A stretch of DNA of 64,000 nucleotides from Actinomadura alba (GCF_014323705.1 NZ_JABVEC010000007.1:62001-126000); one strand, 5' to 3'; shown: positions 37,582-49,770, counted from the stretch's first letter. Notes: a model not told the origin generated them from the letters alone. Numbers and translations are program-made.

Positions 37582-38709
37582 GTGAAGTTCCGCATAGATC
37601 GAGACGCACTCGCCGACGCCGTCGCCTGGACCGCGCGCTCGTTGCCGGTCAGGCCCCCGGTCCCCGTGCTCGCCGGTATGCACATCGAGGCGGGCGACCG
37701 GCTGCGGCTGTCGGCGTTCGACTACGAGGTCTCCGCCCAGGTCGCCACGGACATCGATGTGGAGGACCCCGGCACGGCGCTGGTGTCGGGACGCCTCCTT
37801 TCGGAGATCTGCCGAAGCCTGCCCCCGCATCCCGTCGAGATGACGACCGACGGCGCCAAGGTGATGCTCACCTGTGGCAGTGCGAAGTTCACCTTGTTGA
37901 CCATGCCTGTGGAGGACTACCCGAGCCTGCCGGAGATGCCGCCGGCGGCGGGGTCCGTGGGCAGTGACGAGTTCGCGGCGGCCGTCGGCCAGGTGGCGAT
38001 CGCGGCCGGCCGTGACGACACCATCCCCATGCTGACCGGCGTACGTGTGGAGATCGAGGGCGAGACCGTCACCCTCGCCTCGACCGACCGCTACCGCCTG
38101 GCCGTGCGGGAGATGCACTGGAAGCCGGAGCGCCCGGACTTCTCCGCGGTGGCCCTGGTGCCCGCCAAGACGCTCGCCGACACCGCCAAGTCGCTGACCT
38201 CCGGAGCCGAGGTGTCGATCGCCCTGGGCGGTGCGGGCGGTCCGGGCGATGGAATGATCGGCTTCACCGGCGGCGGCCGCCGCACGACCTCCAGGCTGCT
38301 GGACGGCGACTTCGTGAAGTACCGGTCGCTGCTGCCGAGCGAATACGCGGGTCTGGCCGAGATCCAGACCGGGCCGTTCATCGAGGCCGTCAAGCGCGTC
38401 TCGCTCGTGGCCGAGCGCAACACCCCCGTACGCCTGTCGTTCAGCCAGGGAGAGGTGGTCCTCGAGGCCGGCACCGGCGACGAGGCTCAGGCCGTGGAGG
38501 CCCTGGAGGCGACGCTGGAGGGCGAGGACATCAACATCGCGTTCAACCCCGGCTTCCTGCTCGACGGGCTGTCTGCGATCGGCTCCGACACGGCGCGGCT
38601 GTCGTTCACGACGCCGACCAAGCCGGCGGTGCTCACGGGCAAGCCCCCGGAGGAGGGCGCCAACCCCAACTACCGCTACCTGATCATGCCGGTTCGGCTC
38701 TCGGGTTAG
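37582..38709 (+). CDS. dnaN: DNA polymerase III sliding clamp (beta)
   Basis: The beta clamp (375 aa) encircles DNA and tethers polymerase and other partners. Three clamp domains are complete. N-terminal MKFRIDRDALADAVAWTARSLP, central DRYRLAVREM and C-terminal NPNYRYLIMPVRL are characteristic. GTG start with CAGGAGG upstream. It follows oriC in the standard dnaA-dnaN order. Confidence 0.96.
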   Translation: MKFRIDRDALADAVAWTARSLPVRPPVPVLAGMHIEAGDRLRLSAFDYEVSAQVATDIDVEDPGTALVSGRLLSEICRSLPPHPVEMTTDGAKVMLTCGSAKFTLLTMPVEDYPSLPEMPPAAGSVGSDEFAAAVGQVAIAAGRDDTIPMLTGVRVEIEGETVTLASTDRYRLAVREMHWKPERPDFSAVALVPAKTLADTAKSLTSGAEVSIALGGAGGPGDGMIGFTGGGRRTTSRLLDGDFVKYRSLLPSEYAGLAEIQTGPFIEAVKRVSLVAERNTPVRLSFSQGEVVLEAGTGDEAQAVEALEATLEGEDINIAFNPGFLLDGLSAIGSDTARLSFTTPTKPAVLTGKPPEEGANPNYRYLIMPVRLSG

Positions 38710-38781
38710 GGCTCCATCACGATCGATGGGGAACTAGCCTCATCAAGCGCCTGAAACGTACATACAAGGGGTGATCCGGGC

Positions 38782-39660
38782 ATGGAACTGGGGATGATCG
38801 GCCTCGGCCGCATGGGCGGCAACATGGCCGAGCGGCTGCGCCGTGGTGGGCACACCGTGATCGGCTATGACCGTGACCCGAAGATCAGTGATGTCGGATC
38901 CATGGAGGAGCTCGTGCAGCGGCTGCCCAAGCCGCGTGCGGTGTGGGTGATGGTGCCCGCAGGCGAGCCCACCCGGCAGACCGTCCACAGCCTTGGGGAA
39001 ATCCTCGAGCCCGGGGACGTCATCGTCGACGGCGGCAACTCCCATTACCTCGACGACCGCCGGCATGCCGAGGAGCTCGCGGCCAAGGGCATCGGCTTCG
39101 TCGACGTCGGGGTCAGCGGCGGCGTGTGGGGCCTGCAGAACGGTTACGCGCTCATGGTCGGCGGCGACGACGCCCATGTGAAGCAGCTCATGCCGATCTT
39201 CGAGAGCCTGAAGCCGGAGGGAGAGTACGGCTTCGTCCACAGCGGCCCGGCCGGCGCCGGCCACTTCGCCAAGATGGTCCACAACGGCATCGAGTACGGC
39301 ATGATGCAGGCCTTCGCCGAGGGTTACGAGCTGCTCAAGGCCAGTGACGTCGTGCACAACGTGCCCGAGACCTTCCGCAGCTGGCAGGAGGGCACCGTCA
39401 TCCAGTCCTGGCTGCTCGAGCTGCTCAACCGGGCGCTGGAGGAGGACCCGAACCTCGAGCGCATCCGCGGCCGCGCGGACGACTCGGGTGAGGGCCGGTG
39501 GACTGTGCAGGCCGCCGTCGACCACGCCGTCCCCCTGCCGGCGATCAGCGCGTCGCTGTTCGCCCGCTTCGCCTCCCGGCAGGACGACTCACCGGCCATG
39601 AAGGTCGTCGCGGCCCTGCGCAAGCAGTTCGGAGGCCATCCGGTCGAGCCGGTGGCCTGA
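38782..39660 (+). CDS. gnd: 6-phosphogluconate dehydrogenase, decarboxylating (short form)
   Basis: A 292-aa enzyme of the pentose phosphate route, in the short (YqeC-like, about 300 aa) class, which is often NAD-preferring. It has the nucleotide loop [47 protein letters not shown] and the catalytic [21 protein letters not shown]. It lies between dnaN and recF, its usual place in many actinomycetes. Confidence 0.93.
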   Translation: MELGMIGLGRMGGNMAERLRRGGHTVIGYDRDPKISDVGSMEELVQRLPKPRAVWVMVPAGEPTRQTVHSLGEILEPGDVIVDGGNSHYLDDRRHAEELAAKGIGFVDVGVSGGVWGLQNGYALMVGGDDAHVKQLMPIFESLKPEGEYGFVHSGPAGAGHFAKMVHNGIEYGMMQAFAEGYELLKASDVVHNVPETFRSWQEGTVIQSWLLELLNRALEEDPNLERIRGRADDSGEGRWTVQAAVDHAVPLPAISASLFARFASRQDDSPAMKVVAALRKQFGGHPVEPVA

Positions 39661-39682
39661 CCCGGCGGCACGCCGGCCGCCC

Positions 39683-39713
39683 CCGTCCACAGGACTGTGG
39701 AGAATCATCCACA
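39683..39713. promoter_or_regulatory. DnaA-box-like cluster before recF
   Basis: CCGTCCACA, a 4-base gap, TGTGGAGAA, then TCATCCACA. This is one of several inverted box pairs seen outside oriC and lies about 80 bases before recF. Confidence 0.55.
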
Positions 39714-39794
39714 GTCTGGGGATGGGCGGGGGTGCGCCTTCCGGGCCCGCAGCCGACGCGCGCGCGGCCGGTCGAAGGCCCTACCCTCGATCCC

Positions 39795-40940
39795 GTGCAC
39801 GTCGCCCACCTCACCCTCCAGGACTTCCGGTCGTACGCGTCCGCGGAGGTCCCGCTGGAGCCCGGGGTCAGCGCGTTCATCGGCCCCAACGGGCAGGGAA
39901 AGACCAATCTGGTCGAGGCGATCGGCTACATCGCCACCCAGGGCAGCCACCGGGCGGCCACCGACGCGCCGCTCGTGCGGCACGGCGCGCCACGGGCGAT
40001 CGTGCGCGCCGGAGTGGTGCGCGACGACCGGAAGGCACTGATCGAGATCGAGGTCAACCCGGGCCGCGCCAACCGGGCCCGGCTCAACCGGTCCCCCGTC
40101 CCCAGGCCACGGGAGATCCTGGGGATACTGCGGACGGTGCTCTTCGCGCCGGAGGACCTCGCGATGGTGAAGGGCGATCCGGGCGAGCGGCGCCGATTCC
40201 TCGACGAGCTGCTGACCGCGCGCGCACCCCGGTTCGCGGGCGTGCGCTCCGACTACGACCGGGTGCTCAAGCAGCGCAACGCGCTGCTCCGCTCGGCGGC
40301 GGCGCACCGGCGGGCGCCGGGCGCCGAGATGCTCGCCACCCTCGACGTCTGGGATTCGCATCTGGCGCGCGCGGGCGCCGAGTTGCTGGCCGGCCGCCTC
40401 GACCTGGTGGCGGCGCTGCGCCCGCTGGTCGCGAAGGCCTACGACTCGCTCGCCCCCAGCGCAGCCACCGATCTGATCTACCGCAGCTCCGCCCACGGCG
40501 AGGGCGAGGGCGCCGGCGGCGCCGAGCCGTCCACAGACCGTGGATCACTGGTGGCCGTGATGGAGAGGGCGCTCGGCGAGTCCCGGCGCGCCGAACTCGA
40601 ACGCGGCGTCAGCCTGGTCGGACCGCACCGTGACGAGCTGCACCTGCGGCTGGGTGATCTTCCCGCCCGGGGATACGCGAGCCACGGAGAGTCCTGGTCG
40701 TACGCCCTCTCGCTCCGGCTGGCCGCGTTCGAGCTGCTGAGAGCCGACGGTGACGACCCCGTGCTGATCCTGGACGACGTCTTCGCCGAACTCGACACCG
40801 GCCGGCGCAGCCGGCTCGCCGAGCTCGTCGCACCGGCCGAGCAGGTCCTGGTGACCGCGGCCGTGCCGGCCGACGTGCCGGGTGAGCTCAGGGGCGCCGC
40901 GTACGACGTGGCGGACGGAGAGGTGACCCGTGTCCGATGA
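39795..40940 (+). CDS. recF: DNA replication and repair protein RecF
   Basis: RecF (381 aa) is an SMC-like ATPase that loads RecA at gaps. Walker A is GPNGQGKT at 30-37. The signature motif region ([22 protein letters not shown]) and Walker [13 protein letters not shown] are present. GTG 39795 is chosen because [13 protein letters not shown] is the conserved N-terminus. Its stop lies within the dciA start region. Confidence 0.94.
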   Translation: MHVAHLTLQDFRSYASAEVPLEPGVSAFIGPNGQGKTNLVEAIGYIATQGSHRAATDAPLVRHGAPRAIVRAGVVRDDRKALIEIEVNPGRANRARLNRSPVPRPREILGILRTVLFAPEDLAMVKGDPGERRRFLDELLTARAPRFAGVRSDYDRVLKQRNALLRSAAAHRRAPGAEMLATLDVWDSHLARAGAELLAGRLDLVAALRPLVAKAYDSLAPSAATDLIYRSSAHGEGEGAGGAEPSTDRGSLVAVMERALGESRRAELERGVSLVGPHRDELHLRLGDLPARGYASHGESWSYALSLRLAAFELLRADGDDPVLILDDVFAELDTGRRSRLAELVAPAEQVLVTAAVPADVPGELRGAAYDVADGEVTRVR

Positions 40941-41688
40941 GAACCCCACGCGCCCGTTCGAACCGGCCGAAGAGGCCGCGAGGGACGCGGCGGTGTCTGG
41001 ACTGAGGAGCGCAGGGAGCCCCCGAGCGGGCGATGGTGTCTGGACTGAGGAGCGCAGGGAGCGAGGAACGAGCGACGAGGGAAGACGGCATCTCAAGGCC
41101 CGTGAGGCGCCGAGCGGAGCGAGGCACGAAAACGAGGAACGAGCGACCGGAGCGACGAGGGAAGACGCCGCCTCGGAGCGTCCCGAGCCGCCGAGCCGGA
41201 GGCGAGGCGATTCAACACAGCGCAGCGAGGCCGCGAACACCGCGATCGAGATGGCGCGCGAGGCGCTCGCCCAGGCCAAGGCCGACGCGCGGAAGCGCGG
41301 GTCGGTGCCGGGGTCGCAGCGCAGGCGGGCGCCGAGACCCGTCCGTGAACCGGGGCGCGGCGGTGATCCCCGGGCGTTCGGCGCGGCGATCCGCGATCTT
41401 CTGGCGGACCGGGGCTGGGAACAGCGGGCCGCCGTCGGCGGCGTGTTCGGCAACTGGGGCGGGATCGTCGGGCCCGAGCTCGCCGAGCACACCAAGCCGG
41501 AGCGGTTCGAGGACGGCGAACTCGTCGTGGCCGCGGACTCCACCGCCTGGGCGACCCAGCTCCGGCTGCTCGCCGGCACGCTCGTACGCAGGCTGAACGA
41601 GGAACTGGGCGACGGAACCGTACGCCGGGTCAAGGTGACCGGACCGGCGTCCGCTCCCCGTCGGCGCGGCGCTTGGCGCGTTCGCTAA
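40930..41688 (+). CDS. dciA: DciA-like (DUF721) helicase-loader protein
   Basis: A 252-aa protein. The DUF721/DciA domain is at about 140-240 ([65 protein letters not shown]). DciA interacts with the replicative helicase DnaB. The first 130 residues are charged, low-complexity and built on DNA repeats. The GTG start overlaps recF by 11 bases. The order recF-dciA-gyrB is conserved. Confidence 0.9.
   Translation: MSDENPTRPFEPAEEAARDAAVSGLRSAGSPRAGDGVWTEERRERGTSDEGRRHLKAREAPSGARHENEERATGATREDAASERPEPPSRRRGDSTQRSEAANTAIEMAREALAQAKADARKRGSVPGSQRRRAPRPVREPGRGGDPRAFGAAIRDLLADRGWEQRAAVGGVFGNWGGIVGPELAEHTKPERFEDGELVVAADSTAWATQLRLLAGTLVRRLNEELGDGTVRRVKVTGPASAPRRRGAWRVR
40992..41167 (+). repeat. Direct repeats within dciA
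   Basis: A 28-base sequence beginning ggtgtctggactgaggagc occurs at 40992-41019 and 41035-41062, 43 bases apart, so the copies are read in different frames. A second repeat, gagcgacgagggaagacg, is at 41070-41087 and 41150-41167. Confidence 0.9.
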
Positions 41689-41860
41689 CCTGTTCGCACG
41701 GCTACTGCCGAGTTTCGCGGTGAGCGCCACACACGGCCCAGATGCCCCCAGGATGAGTAGGGGGATGTCAATCTTGCCCAGTTCGGCCGCCACACGCGAC
41801 TTCAGCGCCGGTCAGTGCCACTTTCGGGCCGCTCACCAGATAGAATGGACCCTGACTTAG

Positions 41861-43900
<2,040 letters not shown>

Positions 43901-43959
43901 TCGCCGCCGGGCAGACGCGATCGCATGACCTTCCACGCTATTAAGAAGAGGTTCTCCAC

Positions 43960-46464
43960 GTGACGGAAGTGACCACCGAGGGCGGCGTCCCGCACGACCG
44001 CATCGAACCGGTCGACATCCAGGTCGAAATGCAGCGCAGCTATCTCGACTACGCGATGTCGGTCATCGTCGCGCGGGCGCTGCCGGAGGTGCGCGACGGG
44101 CTCAAGCCGGTGCACCGCCGAGTGCTCTACGCGATGTACGACGGCGGGTACCGTCCCGACCGCGGCTATTTCAAGTGCGCCCGCGTCGTCGGCGACGTCA
44201 TGGGCAACTACCACCCGCACGGTGACGCGTCCATCTACGACACCGTGGTGCGGCTGGCCCAGCCGTGGTCGCTGCGCTACCCGCTGGTCGACGGCAACGG
44301 CAACTTCGGCTCGCCGGGCAACGACCCTGCGGCGGCGATGCGCTACACCGAGTGCCGTCTCGCGCCGCTCGCCATGGAGATGCTGCGCGACATCGAGAAG
44401 GAGACCGTCGACTTCTCGCCGAACTACGACGGCCGCAGCCAGGAGCCCGACGTCCTGCCGTCGCGCTTCCCGAACCTGCTGGTGAACGGCGCGGCCGGCA
44501 TCGCGGTCGGCATGGCGACGAACATCCCGCCGCACAATCTGCGCGAGGTGGCGGCCGGCGTCGAGTGGTACCTGGAGAACTTCCAGACTTCCGACGAGGC
44601 GCTGCTCGACGCCCTGATCGAGCGGGTCAAGGGGCCGGACTTCCCGACCCGCGGCCTGATCGTCGGCCGGCGCGGCATCGAGGACGCCTACCGCACCGGC
44701 CGCGGCCTGATCACCATGCGCGCGGTCGTCGAGGTCGAGGAGATCCAGGGCCGCACCTGCCTGGTCGTCACCGAGCTGCCGTACCAGGTCAACCCGGACA
44801 ACCTCGCTCTCAAGATCGCGGAGCAGGTGAAGGAAGGCAAGATCACCGGGATCGCCGACGTCAGGGACGAGACGTCCGGCCGGACCGGGCAGCGCCTCGT
44901 CATCGTGCTGAAGCGCGACGCGGTCGCCAAGGTCGTGCTCAACAACCTCTACAAGCACACCCAACTGCAGGAGACCTTCGGCGCGAACATGCTCGCGCTC
45001 GTCGACGGCGTGCCGCGCACGCTCCCTCTGGACCAGTTCGTACGTCACTGGGTGACGCACCAGATCGACGTCATCGTCCGCCGGACGAAGTTCCTGCTCC
45101 GCAAGGCCGAAGAGCGGGCGCACATCCTGCGCGCGTTGCTCAAGGCGCTCGACCGCATCGACGAGGTCATCGCGCTGATCCGCGGATCAGCGTCCGCCTC
45201 GGCCGCCCAGCAGGGCCTGATGGGGCTGCTCGAGATCGACGAGGTCCAGGCGCAGGCCATCCTCGACATGCAGCTGCGCAAGCTGGCCGCCCTCGAGCGT
45301 CAGCAGATCACCGACGAGTACGACAAGCTCATGTCGGAGATCGCCGACTACAACGACATCCTGGCCTCGCCGGAGCGGCAGCGGCGGATCGTCGGCGAGG
45401 AGCTGACGGCGATCGTCGAGAAGTTCGGCGACGAGCGGCGCACGGAGATCATCCCCTTCGACGGTGACGTGTCCATGGAGGACCTCATCGCCGAAGAGGA
45501 CGTCGTCGTCACCATCAGCCGCAGCGGCTACGCCAAGCGCACCAGGACCGACCAGTACCGCGCCCAGCGACGCGGCGGCAAGGGCGTGCGCGGCGCGCAG
45601 CTGAAGCAGGACGACATCGTCGACCAGTTCTTCGTGACGACGACGCACCACTGGATCCTCTTCTTCACCAACAAGGGACGCGTCTACCGCGCCAAGGCCT
45701 ACGAACTGCCCGACGGCAGCCGGGACGCGCGCGGCCAGCACGTGGCCAACCTGCTGGCCTTCCAGCCAGACGAGCACATTGCCCAGGTGCTCGACCTGCG
45801 CGACTACAACGTGGCGCCGTACCTCGTGCTCGCCACCAAGCAGGGGCGGGTCAAGAAGACGGCGCTGTCGGACTTCGACTCGCCCCGCTCCGGCGGCATC
45901 ATCGCGATCAACCTGACAGAGGACGACGAGGTAATCGCCGCCCGGCTCGTCGGGCCCGAGGACGATCTGCTCATGGTGAGCACCGGCGCCCAGGCGATCC
46001 GGTTCCGGGCTTCGGACGAGTCGCTGCGGCCGATGGGCCGGGCCACGAGCGGTGTCATCGGTATGCGTTTCGACGATGGTCAGGAAATGCTCGACATGCA
46101 CGTCGTCCACAACGGCGAAGAAGACGTGCTTGTGGCCACCGAGGGCGGGTATGCGAAGCGCACGCCGATCGACCAGTACCCCTTGCAGGGCCGTGGGGGT
46201 AAGGGAGTTCTGACCGCTAAGATCGTGCAAACCCGCGGCAGGTTGGTAGGGGCACTCATGGTTCGTCTGGATGATGAGGTTTTCGCCATGACCTCGAACG
46301 GCGGCGTCATCAGAACCAGTGCCGCGGAGATCAAGCAGTCCGGACGACAGACCATGGGAGTCCGTCTCATGAACCTCGCCGACGGCGACAGCATCGTAGC
46401 CATCGCGAGGAACGTTGAGTCGATAGTGGACGCGGAGACCGTCGAAGAGGTCGAGGGTGAGTGA
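43960..46464 (+). CDS. gyrA: DNA gyrase subunit A
   Basis: GyrA (834 aa) carries the DNA-cleaving tyrosine, here Y129 in [10 protein letters not shown]. The quinolone-binding region is [17 protein letters not shown] with A90, S91 and D94, the same residues and numbering as Mycobacterium tuberculosis GyrA. The beta-pinwheel C-terminal domain has the GyrA box QRRGGKG (within [13 protein letters not shown]) needed for supercoiling. Start GTG 43960, 59 bases after gyrB. Confidence 0.96.
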   Translation: MTEVTTEGGVPHDRIEPVDIQVEMQRSYLDYAMSVIVARALPEVRDGLKPVHRRVLYAMYDGGYRPDRGYFKCARVVGDVMGNYHPHGDASIYDTVVRLAQPWSLRYPLVDGNGNFGSPGNDPAAAMRYTECRLAPLAMEMLRDIEKETVDFSPNYDGRSQEPDVLPSRFPNLLVNGAAGIAVGMATNIPPHNLREVAAGVEWYLENFQTSDEALLDALIERVKGPDFPTRGLIVGRRGIEDAYRTGRGLITMRAVVEVEEIQGRTCLVVTELPYQVNPDNLALKIAEQVKEGKITGIADVRDETSGRTGQRLVIVLKRDAVAKVVLNNLYKHTQLQETFGANMLALVDGVPRTLPLDQFVRHWVTHQIDVIVRRTKFLLRKAEERAHILRALLKALDRIDEVIALIRGSASASAAQQGLMGLLEIDEVQAQAILDMQLRKLAALERQQITDEYDKLMSEIADYNDILASPERQRRIVGEELTAIVEKFGDERRTEIIPFDGDVSMEDLIAEEDVVVTISRSGYAKRTRTDQYRAQRRGGKGVRGAQLKQDDIVDQFFVTTTHHWILFFTNKGRVYRAKAYELPDGSRDARGQHVANLLAFQPDEHIAQVLDLRDYNVAPYLVLATKQGRVKKTALSDFDSPRSGGIIAINLTEDDEVIAARLVGPEDDLLMVSTGAQAIRFRASDESLRPMGRATSGVIGMRFDDGQEMLDMHVVHNGEEDVLVATEGGYAKRTPIDQYPLQGRGGKGVLTAKIVQTRGRLVGALMVRLDDEVFAMTSNGGVIRTSAAEIKQSGRQTMGVRLMNLADGDSIVAIARNVESIVDAETVEEVEGE

Positions 46465-46512
46465 CTCACCTCGCCCCCAGGAGGTCTTCGGCCCATCAGG
46501 CGAGGAGGACGC

Positions 46513-47892
46513 GTGAGTGCCCAGCCCAACCAGGGTAAAGGCCGAGGTGGTCGTGGCACGTCCAAGTCCGGTGCCGGGGGTTCCCAGTCGGGGGGCCGCA
46601 AGCCCCCCCGGAAGACCACTGCGGCCAGCTCCGCCCGAGACGAGGCCACCATCAAGGTCCCGGCTCCGGAGCGCATGCTCCCCGCGTCCGATCGTCCCAC
46701 GGCCGATGCTCCAGGCGATGACGCGTCCGCGAACGGAACGCAGGTCCCGGGGGAATCAGTGACCAATGAGAAGAAGCCAGAGCCCGGCGAGTTGAACGCG
46801 TCGAACGACTCGCCCGGCTCGGGCGCGACCTCGAGCCCGTCATCCGGTCCGGCCTCGGGTGCTTCGGCCTCCGGTGTGGCGTCGGCCGCCGGCAAGTCGG
46901 CCTCTGGCCCGGCCGGCGTGCCCGCCGAGGAGGACGGGCCGGACGGATCGGTCCCAGCCGGCCCGTCGTCGATCATCGAGCAGTCCACATCCGCGGCAAC
47001 CCCCTCCGCACGAAGTTCATCGGCGGGAAGCTCGTCCGTGGGAAGTTCGTCGGCAGGAGCCGCGTCGCCGGGAAGCCCCTCCGGGGGAAGCTCCTCGCCG
47101 GGAAGCCCGTCCGGGGGAAGCCCGTTCTCAGGAAGCTCGTCGCCCGCGAGCCCGTCCGCCACCGACCGGTCGTACTCGGCCGGTGGGCCGCCGGCCGGCG
47201 GTGCCGCACCCACCGGGAACTCCCCCGGTTCCAGGCCCGGCACGAGCGGCAGCGGCGCCAGCGGCCCCGGGCCACGGCCCGGCGGCGGAAGCCCGCTGTG
47301 GAGCCCGGCGCCGGACGCCGGCGGTCCGTCGCACGATCGCGGCATGTCCGGCGGTTCCATGTCGTACGACCCCCGGGACGACATCGGCGCGGCCGCCGGA
47401 GCCCCTCCGGTCGCCCCGCCGTCCACCGGGCGGTCGAAGGACCGGCTGGCGGGCCTGGCCAACAAGGCCGGCAAAGCGGCGAAGGCCGCCAAGGCCGGCA
47501 AGCCGAGCGGTAAGTCCCCCCGCAAGGCCCACCTCCAGCTGTCTCGCCTGGAGCCGTGGTCGGTGATGAAGTTCAGCTTCGTGATGTCACTGGTCGGCTT
47601 CGTCGTCCTGCTGGTCGCGGTCATCGTGCTCTACACGGTCCTGTCGGTCCTCGGCGTCTTCGACGCGATCAGCTCGACCGTCAACGACCTCACCCGGGAG
47701 CAGGGCTCCAACCAGGGTGGTCTCGACGCCGCCGGCTGGTTCTCCTTCGCCCGCGTCTTCGGCTACGCGTCACTGGTCGGCGCGCTGAACGTCTTCCTCA
47801 TCACCGCGCTCTCCACGGTCGGCGCCATGATCTACAACATGACGGCCGATCTCGTTGGCGGCATCGAGGTGACCTTGAAGGAGGCCGAGTAG
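46513..47892 (+). CDS. DUF3566 membrane protein with long disordered N-terminus
   Basis: A 459-aa protein. Residues 1-330 are serine/proline/glycine-rich, with a tandem GSSSPGSPSG-type stretch at about 172-215. The C-terminal DUF3566 domain (about 345-455) has two membrane helices: VMKFSFVMSLVGFVVLLVAVIVLY and a second near LVGALNVFLITALSTVGAMIY. It is the counterpart of mycobacterial Rv0007, always next to gyrA. Function is not established; a cell-envelope or division link has been suggested for the family. Confidence 0.88.
   Translation: MSAQPNQGKGRGGRGTSKSGAGGSQSGGRKPPRKTTAASSARDEATIKVPAPERMLPASDRPTADAPGDDASANGTQVPGESVTNEKKPEPGELNASNDSPGSGATSSPSSGPASGASASGVASAAGKSASGPAGVPAEEDGPDGSVPAGPSSIIEQSTSAATPSARSSSAGSSSVGSSSAGAASPGSPSGGSSSPGSPSGGSPFSGSSSPASPSATDRSYSAGGPPAGGAAPTGNSPGSRPGTSGSGASGPGPRPGGGSPLWSPAPDAGGPSHDRGMSGGSMSYDPRDDIGAAAGAPPVAPPSTGRSKDRLAGLANKAGKAAKAAKAGKPSGKSPRKAHLQLSRLEPWSVMKFSFVMSLVGFVVLLVAVIVLYTVLSVLGVFDAISSTVNDLTREQGSNQGGLDAAGWFSFARVFGYASLVGALNVFLITALSTVGAMIYNMTADLVGGIEVTLKEAE
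47028..47160 (+). repeat. Coding tandem repeat in DUF3566 gene
   Basis: About eight imperfect 15-18-base units of the form ggaagctcgtc/gggaagcccgtccggg, encoding SSxGSPSG-type repeats. Confidence 0.8.
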
Positions 47893-47993
47893 CACCGCCG
47901 GGTATGCTGCTGCGTAGCGGGTAATCCGATTTCCGTTGCCCGGCGCGATGGGGTAATCTCCCATCTCGTCGCCGGTTACGGCGACAGCACCCC

Positions 47994-48067
47994 GGGCCTA
48001 TAGCTCAGTCGGTTAGAGCGCATCCCTGATAAGGATGAGGCCGGAGGTTCAAGTCCTCCTAGGCCCA
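47994..48067 (+). tRNA. ileT: tRNA-Ile (GAT anticodon)
   Basis: A complete cloverleaf: acceptor GGGCCTA/TAGGCCC, D arm with AGCTCAGTCGGTTAGAGC, anticodon stem CATCC/GGATG with GAT at 48028-48030, T arm GGAGG-TTCAAGT-CCTCC, discriminator A67. CCA is not encoded. It lies after gyrA/DUF3566 as in most actinomycetes. An eroded integrase directly downstream shows it has served as an integration site. Confidence 0.95.
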
Positions 48068-48075
48068 CCCAGCTC

Positions 48076-48108
48076 AAAGCCCCCACCAGATCACTGGTGG
48101 GGGCTTTT
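48076..48108 (+). terminator. Terminator after tRNA-Ile
   Basis: A perfect 14-bp stem (aaagcccccaccag) with a 4-base loop (atca), ending in cttttg. It terminates the tRNA and could also end the integrase remnant from the other side. Confidence 0.85.
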
Positions 48109-48131
48109 GACAGCAACGGTGACAGCAACGG
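48108..48131. repeat. Two tandem 12-bp repeats at the island edge
   Basis: tgacagcaacgg occurs twice in a row between the tRNA terminator and the integrase stop, near the expected attachment junction. Confidence 0.7.
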
Positions 48132-48590
48132 CTAGCTCTCCGACTCACCGAACAGCTCCCCCGCCACCTTCCCGAGCCCATCCCGATGGCTCTCGTTGTC
48201 TCCGTGCGTGTAGATCTCCAACGTGACCGCGATCCGAGCATGACCCAAGATCTCCTTGGCGTCGCTCGGCGGAACCCCAAGCCTCTTGAGCAATGACGCC
48301 GTGGTGTGCCGGAGATCATGCAACCGGATATGGCGAAGTCCCGCGTTGACGCAGATCCGCTCGAAGACGCGGGCCAGGTTGCGCGGCTCGATCGGCCGCC
48401 CACTCTTGGTGGTGAAGACGAGTCCTGTCTCATGCCAGCCATCACCGGCCCGCCGCCGGGCGAACATCTGCCGTTCGGCCAACTCGATGAAGCCATCCCA
48501 CACGAGGGGCAGCATCGGCAGATCCCGCCGCCGTCTTGACCTCAGTGCGCACAAGCTGGCTCTCGACGCGCTGCGGGGTCGCGCCGCCGA
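48132..48590 (-). pseudogene. Tyrosine recombinase (integrase) remnant, truncated and frameshifted
   Basis: The last 140 residues are intact from 48554 and contain the catalytic HDLRHTTASLL (H-x2-R), GHARIAVTLEIYTH with the tyrosine. Just upstream, another frame encodes QRVESQLVRTEVKT, the normal preceding segment, so a one-base shift lies near the GGCGGCGG run at about 48525. Nothing of the N-terminal arm or of the first catalytic arginine region is found beyond about 48590. It points toward tRNA-Ile, as integrases of actinomycete integrative elements do. Confidence 0.8.
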
Positions 48591-48666
48591 GGTTGGCCGG
48601 TTCGAAACCAGGCAGCGGCTTCTACCCGGGACGACGCTTGAGACGGAATTGCCGACACGGCGCCGG

Positions 48667-48698
48667 CTGACTCCCTCCGGTCGTCCTTACGGGGTGGC
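48667..48698. repeat. 32-bp dispersed repeat, copy 1
   Basis: ctgactccctccggtcg followed by tccttacggggtggc. A copy with two mismatches is at 49024-49055. The middle (ccggtcg...tacggggtgg) can form a small hairpin. No gene is evident between 48591 and 48760. Confidence 0.75.
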
Positions 48699-48760
48699 CG
48701 ACGGCCATCGACCGGCCCCAACCCTGCCAGCGCGAGCCGCAGCCGCGGGTCGCGCTGCGC

Positions 48761-48946
48761 CTAACTCGACTTGCGGCCTCTACGGCGACCGAGCCAAGCG
48801 AAGAAAGCTTGAGAGATCCTGATCACAAAGGAAGGGTCACCGCCACCGTGCACCGAGTGTGTGCCGGTGAAGTCCGCGTTGGGATTCTGGCGTCGTTCGT
48901 ACTCGGCGTTGCTCTGCCCAGGAATGCGCTTCTCGGATGGGGTCAT
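48761..48946 (-). CDS. Small hypothetical protein, island
   Basis: A 61-aa protein starting MTPSEKRIPGQSNAEYERRQ, with a glycine/histidine segment (HSVHGGGDP) and a C-terminal hydrophobic stretch (FVIRISQAFFAWLG) before a basic tail (RRRGRKSS). The ATG at 48946 has TTGGAG five bases before it. I do not recognise a family. It may be membrane-associated through its last 25 residues. Confidence 0.55.
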   Translation of the reverse strand: MTPSEKRIPGQSNAEYERRQNPNADFTGTHSVHGGGDPSFVIRISQAFFAWLGRRRGRKSS

Positions 48947-49023
48947 CGCTGCTCCAACGGTCGTCGCGGATCTTGCCCCATGGTAGGAGTCTCGGCTGCG
49001 GCGTGGCGATACCCCAACGCGCT

Positions 49024-49055
49024 CTGACTCCCTCCGGTCGCCCCTACGGGGTGGC
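49024..49055. repeat. 32-bp dispersed repeat, copy 2
   Basis: Second copy of the element at 48667-48698, same orientation, two mismatches. The two copies flank the small hypothetical gene. Confidence 0.75.
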
Positions 49056-49189
49056 TCGACCGCAGCCCTCACGTCAGCGTCCGGGGGATCCGGTTTGGCT
49101 GGCTTCCAGTGCTCGGTTGGGCTGGAACAGTGATCAGCGTTGAGGCTCACAACTCTGCCAGGTGGGCGGCTGAGCCCCTGCACACCGGC

Positions 49190-49330
49190 TCACGGATGTT
49201 CAGGGGCTGCGTTACTACTTGCCTCCCGGCTGCTGTAGCCCTGCTGCATGAGCTGGAAGTATGCCGCTCGCTCACGCGTCAGCTTCTTCGGCCCTTGCGG
49301 CCAACGGTCCTTGTGAATCTCGAAGTCCAT
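49190..49330 (-). pseudogene. IS30-type transposase N-terminal fragment
   Basis: A 46-codon frame whose product includes KLTRERAAYFQLMQQGYSS-REAS, closely like the N-terminal helix-turn-helix of actinobacterial IS30-family transposases. Similarity stops after REAS and the frame ends at 49190. The catalytic DDE domain is absent. Bases 49331-49479 hold no supported gene. Confidence 0.6.
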
Positions 49331-49479
49331 CGCATCCCCTGGGCAGGGGTGTTGCGACGACTGCTAGAGCCCACGCGTCCACAGAGGGTCAGGATTCGAG
49401 CGTCGTTGACAGCCCAGGACACGAAGGACACGGCGGGTTTCCGGTCGCTGCCTCGCAGCAGGAGGAGGGGTACACCGAC

Positions 49480-49770
49480 CCACACCTCACCACGTTGACC
49501 AGGCTGAACATTGAGGTACTCACGCGACTGCGCAAGCGACTGTCGACGCAAGCACGCGATCGCCTGCGCATCGCGGTCTATGACGAGACCATCCGATTCA
49601 ACATCACGTTGATCGACGGTGAGACGTGCGTCATGCAGCCCTACCTCCCACAGGCCCGAGGAGTGGACTCACCAACGTTCGTCATCAAACGAGAGACACC
49701 CGGCAACGGCCTCTTCGGCACCTTCGAGCAGACCTTCACCTCACTGTGGGAACGGAGCACCCCTGTATGA
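49480..49770 (+). pseudogene. Truncated C-terminus of a regulator-like protein (DUF5919-like)
   Basis: The frame TRLNIEVLTRLRKRLSTQARDRLRIAV...WERSTPV matches from memory the C-terminal domain found in actinobacterial XRE-type regulators with DUF5919 (RFNITLIDGETCVMQPYLP, RGVDSPTFVI). The helix-turn-helix part is missing; only unrelated low-quality coding precedes it. A TTG at 49495 could be a secondary start. Its stop overlaps the next gene's ATG (ATGA), so it was once the coupled first gene of the cassette. Confidence 0.55.

Noticed and set aside
49261..49494. N-terminal part of the frame leading to the DUF5919-like tail
   Set aside because: It overlaps the IS30-type fragment on the other strand and has no regulator or HTH signature, so only the end is taken as coding.
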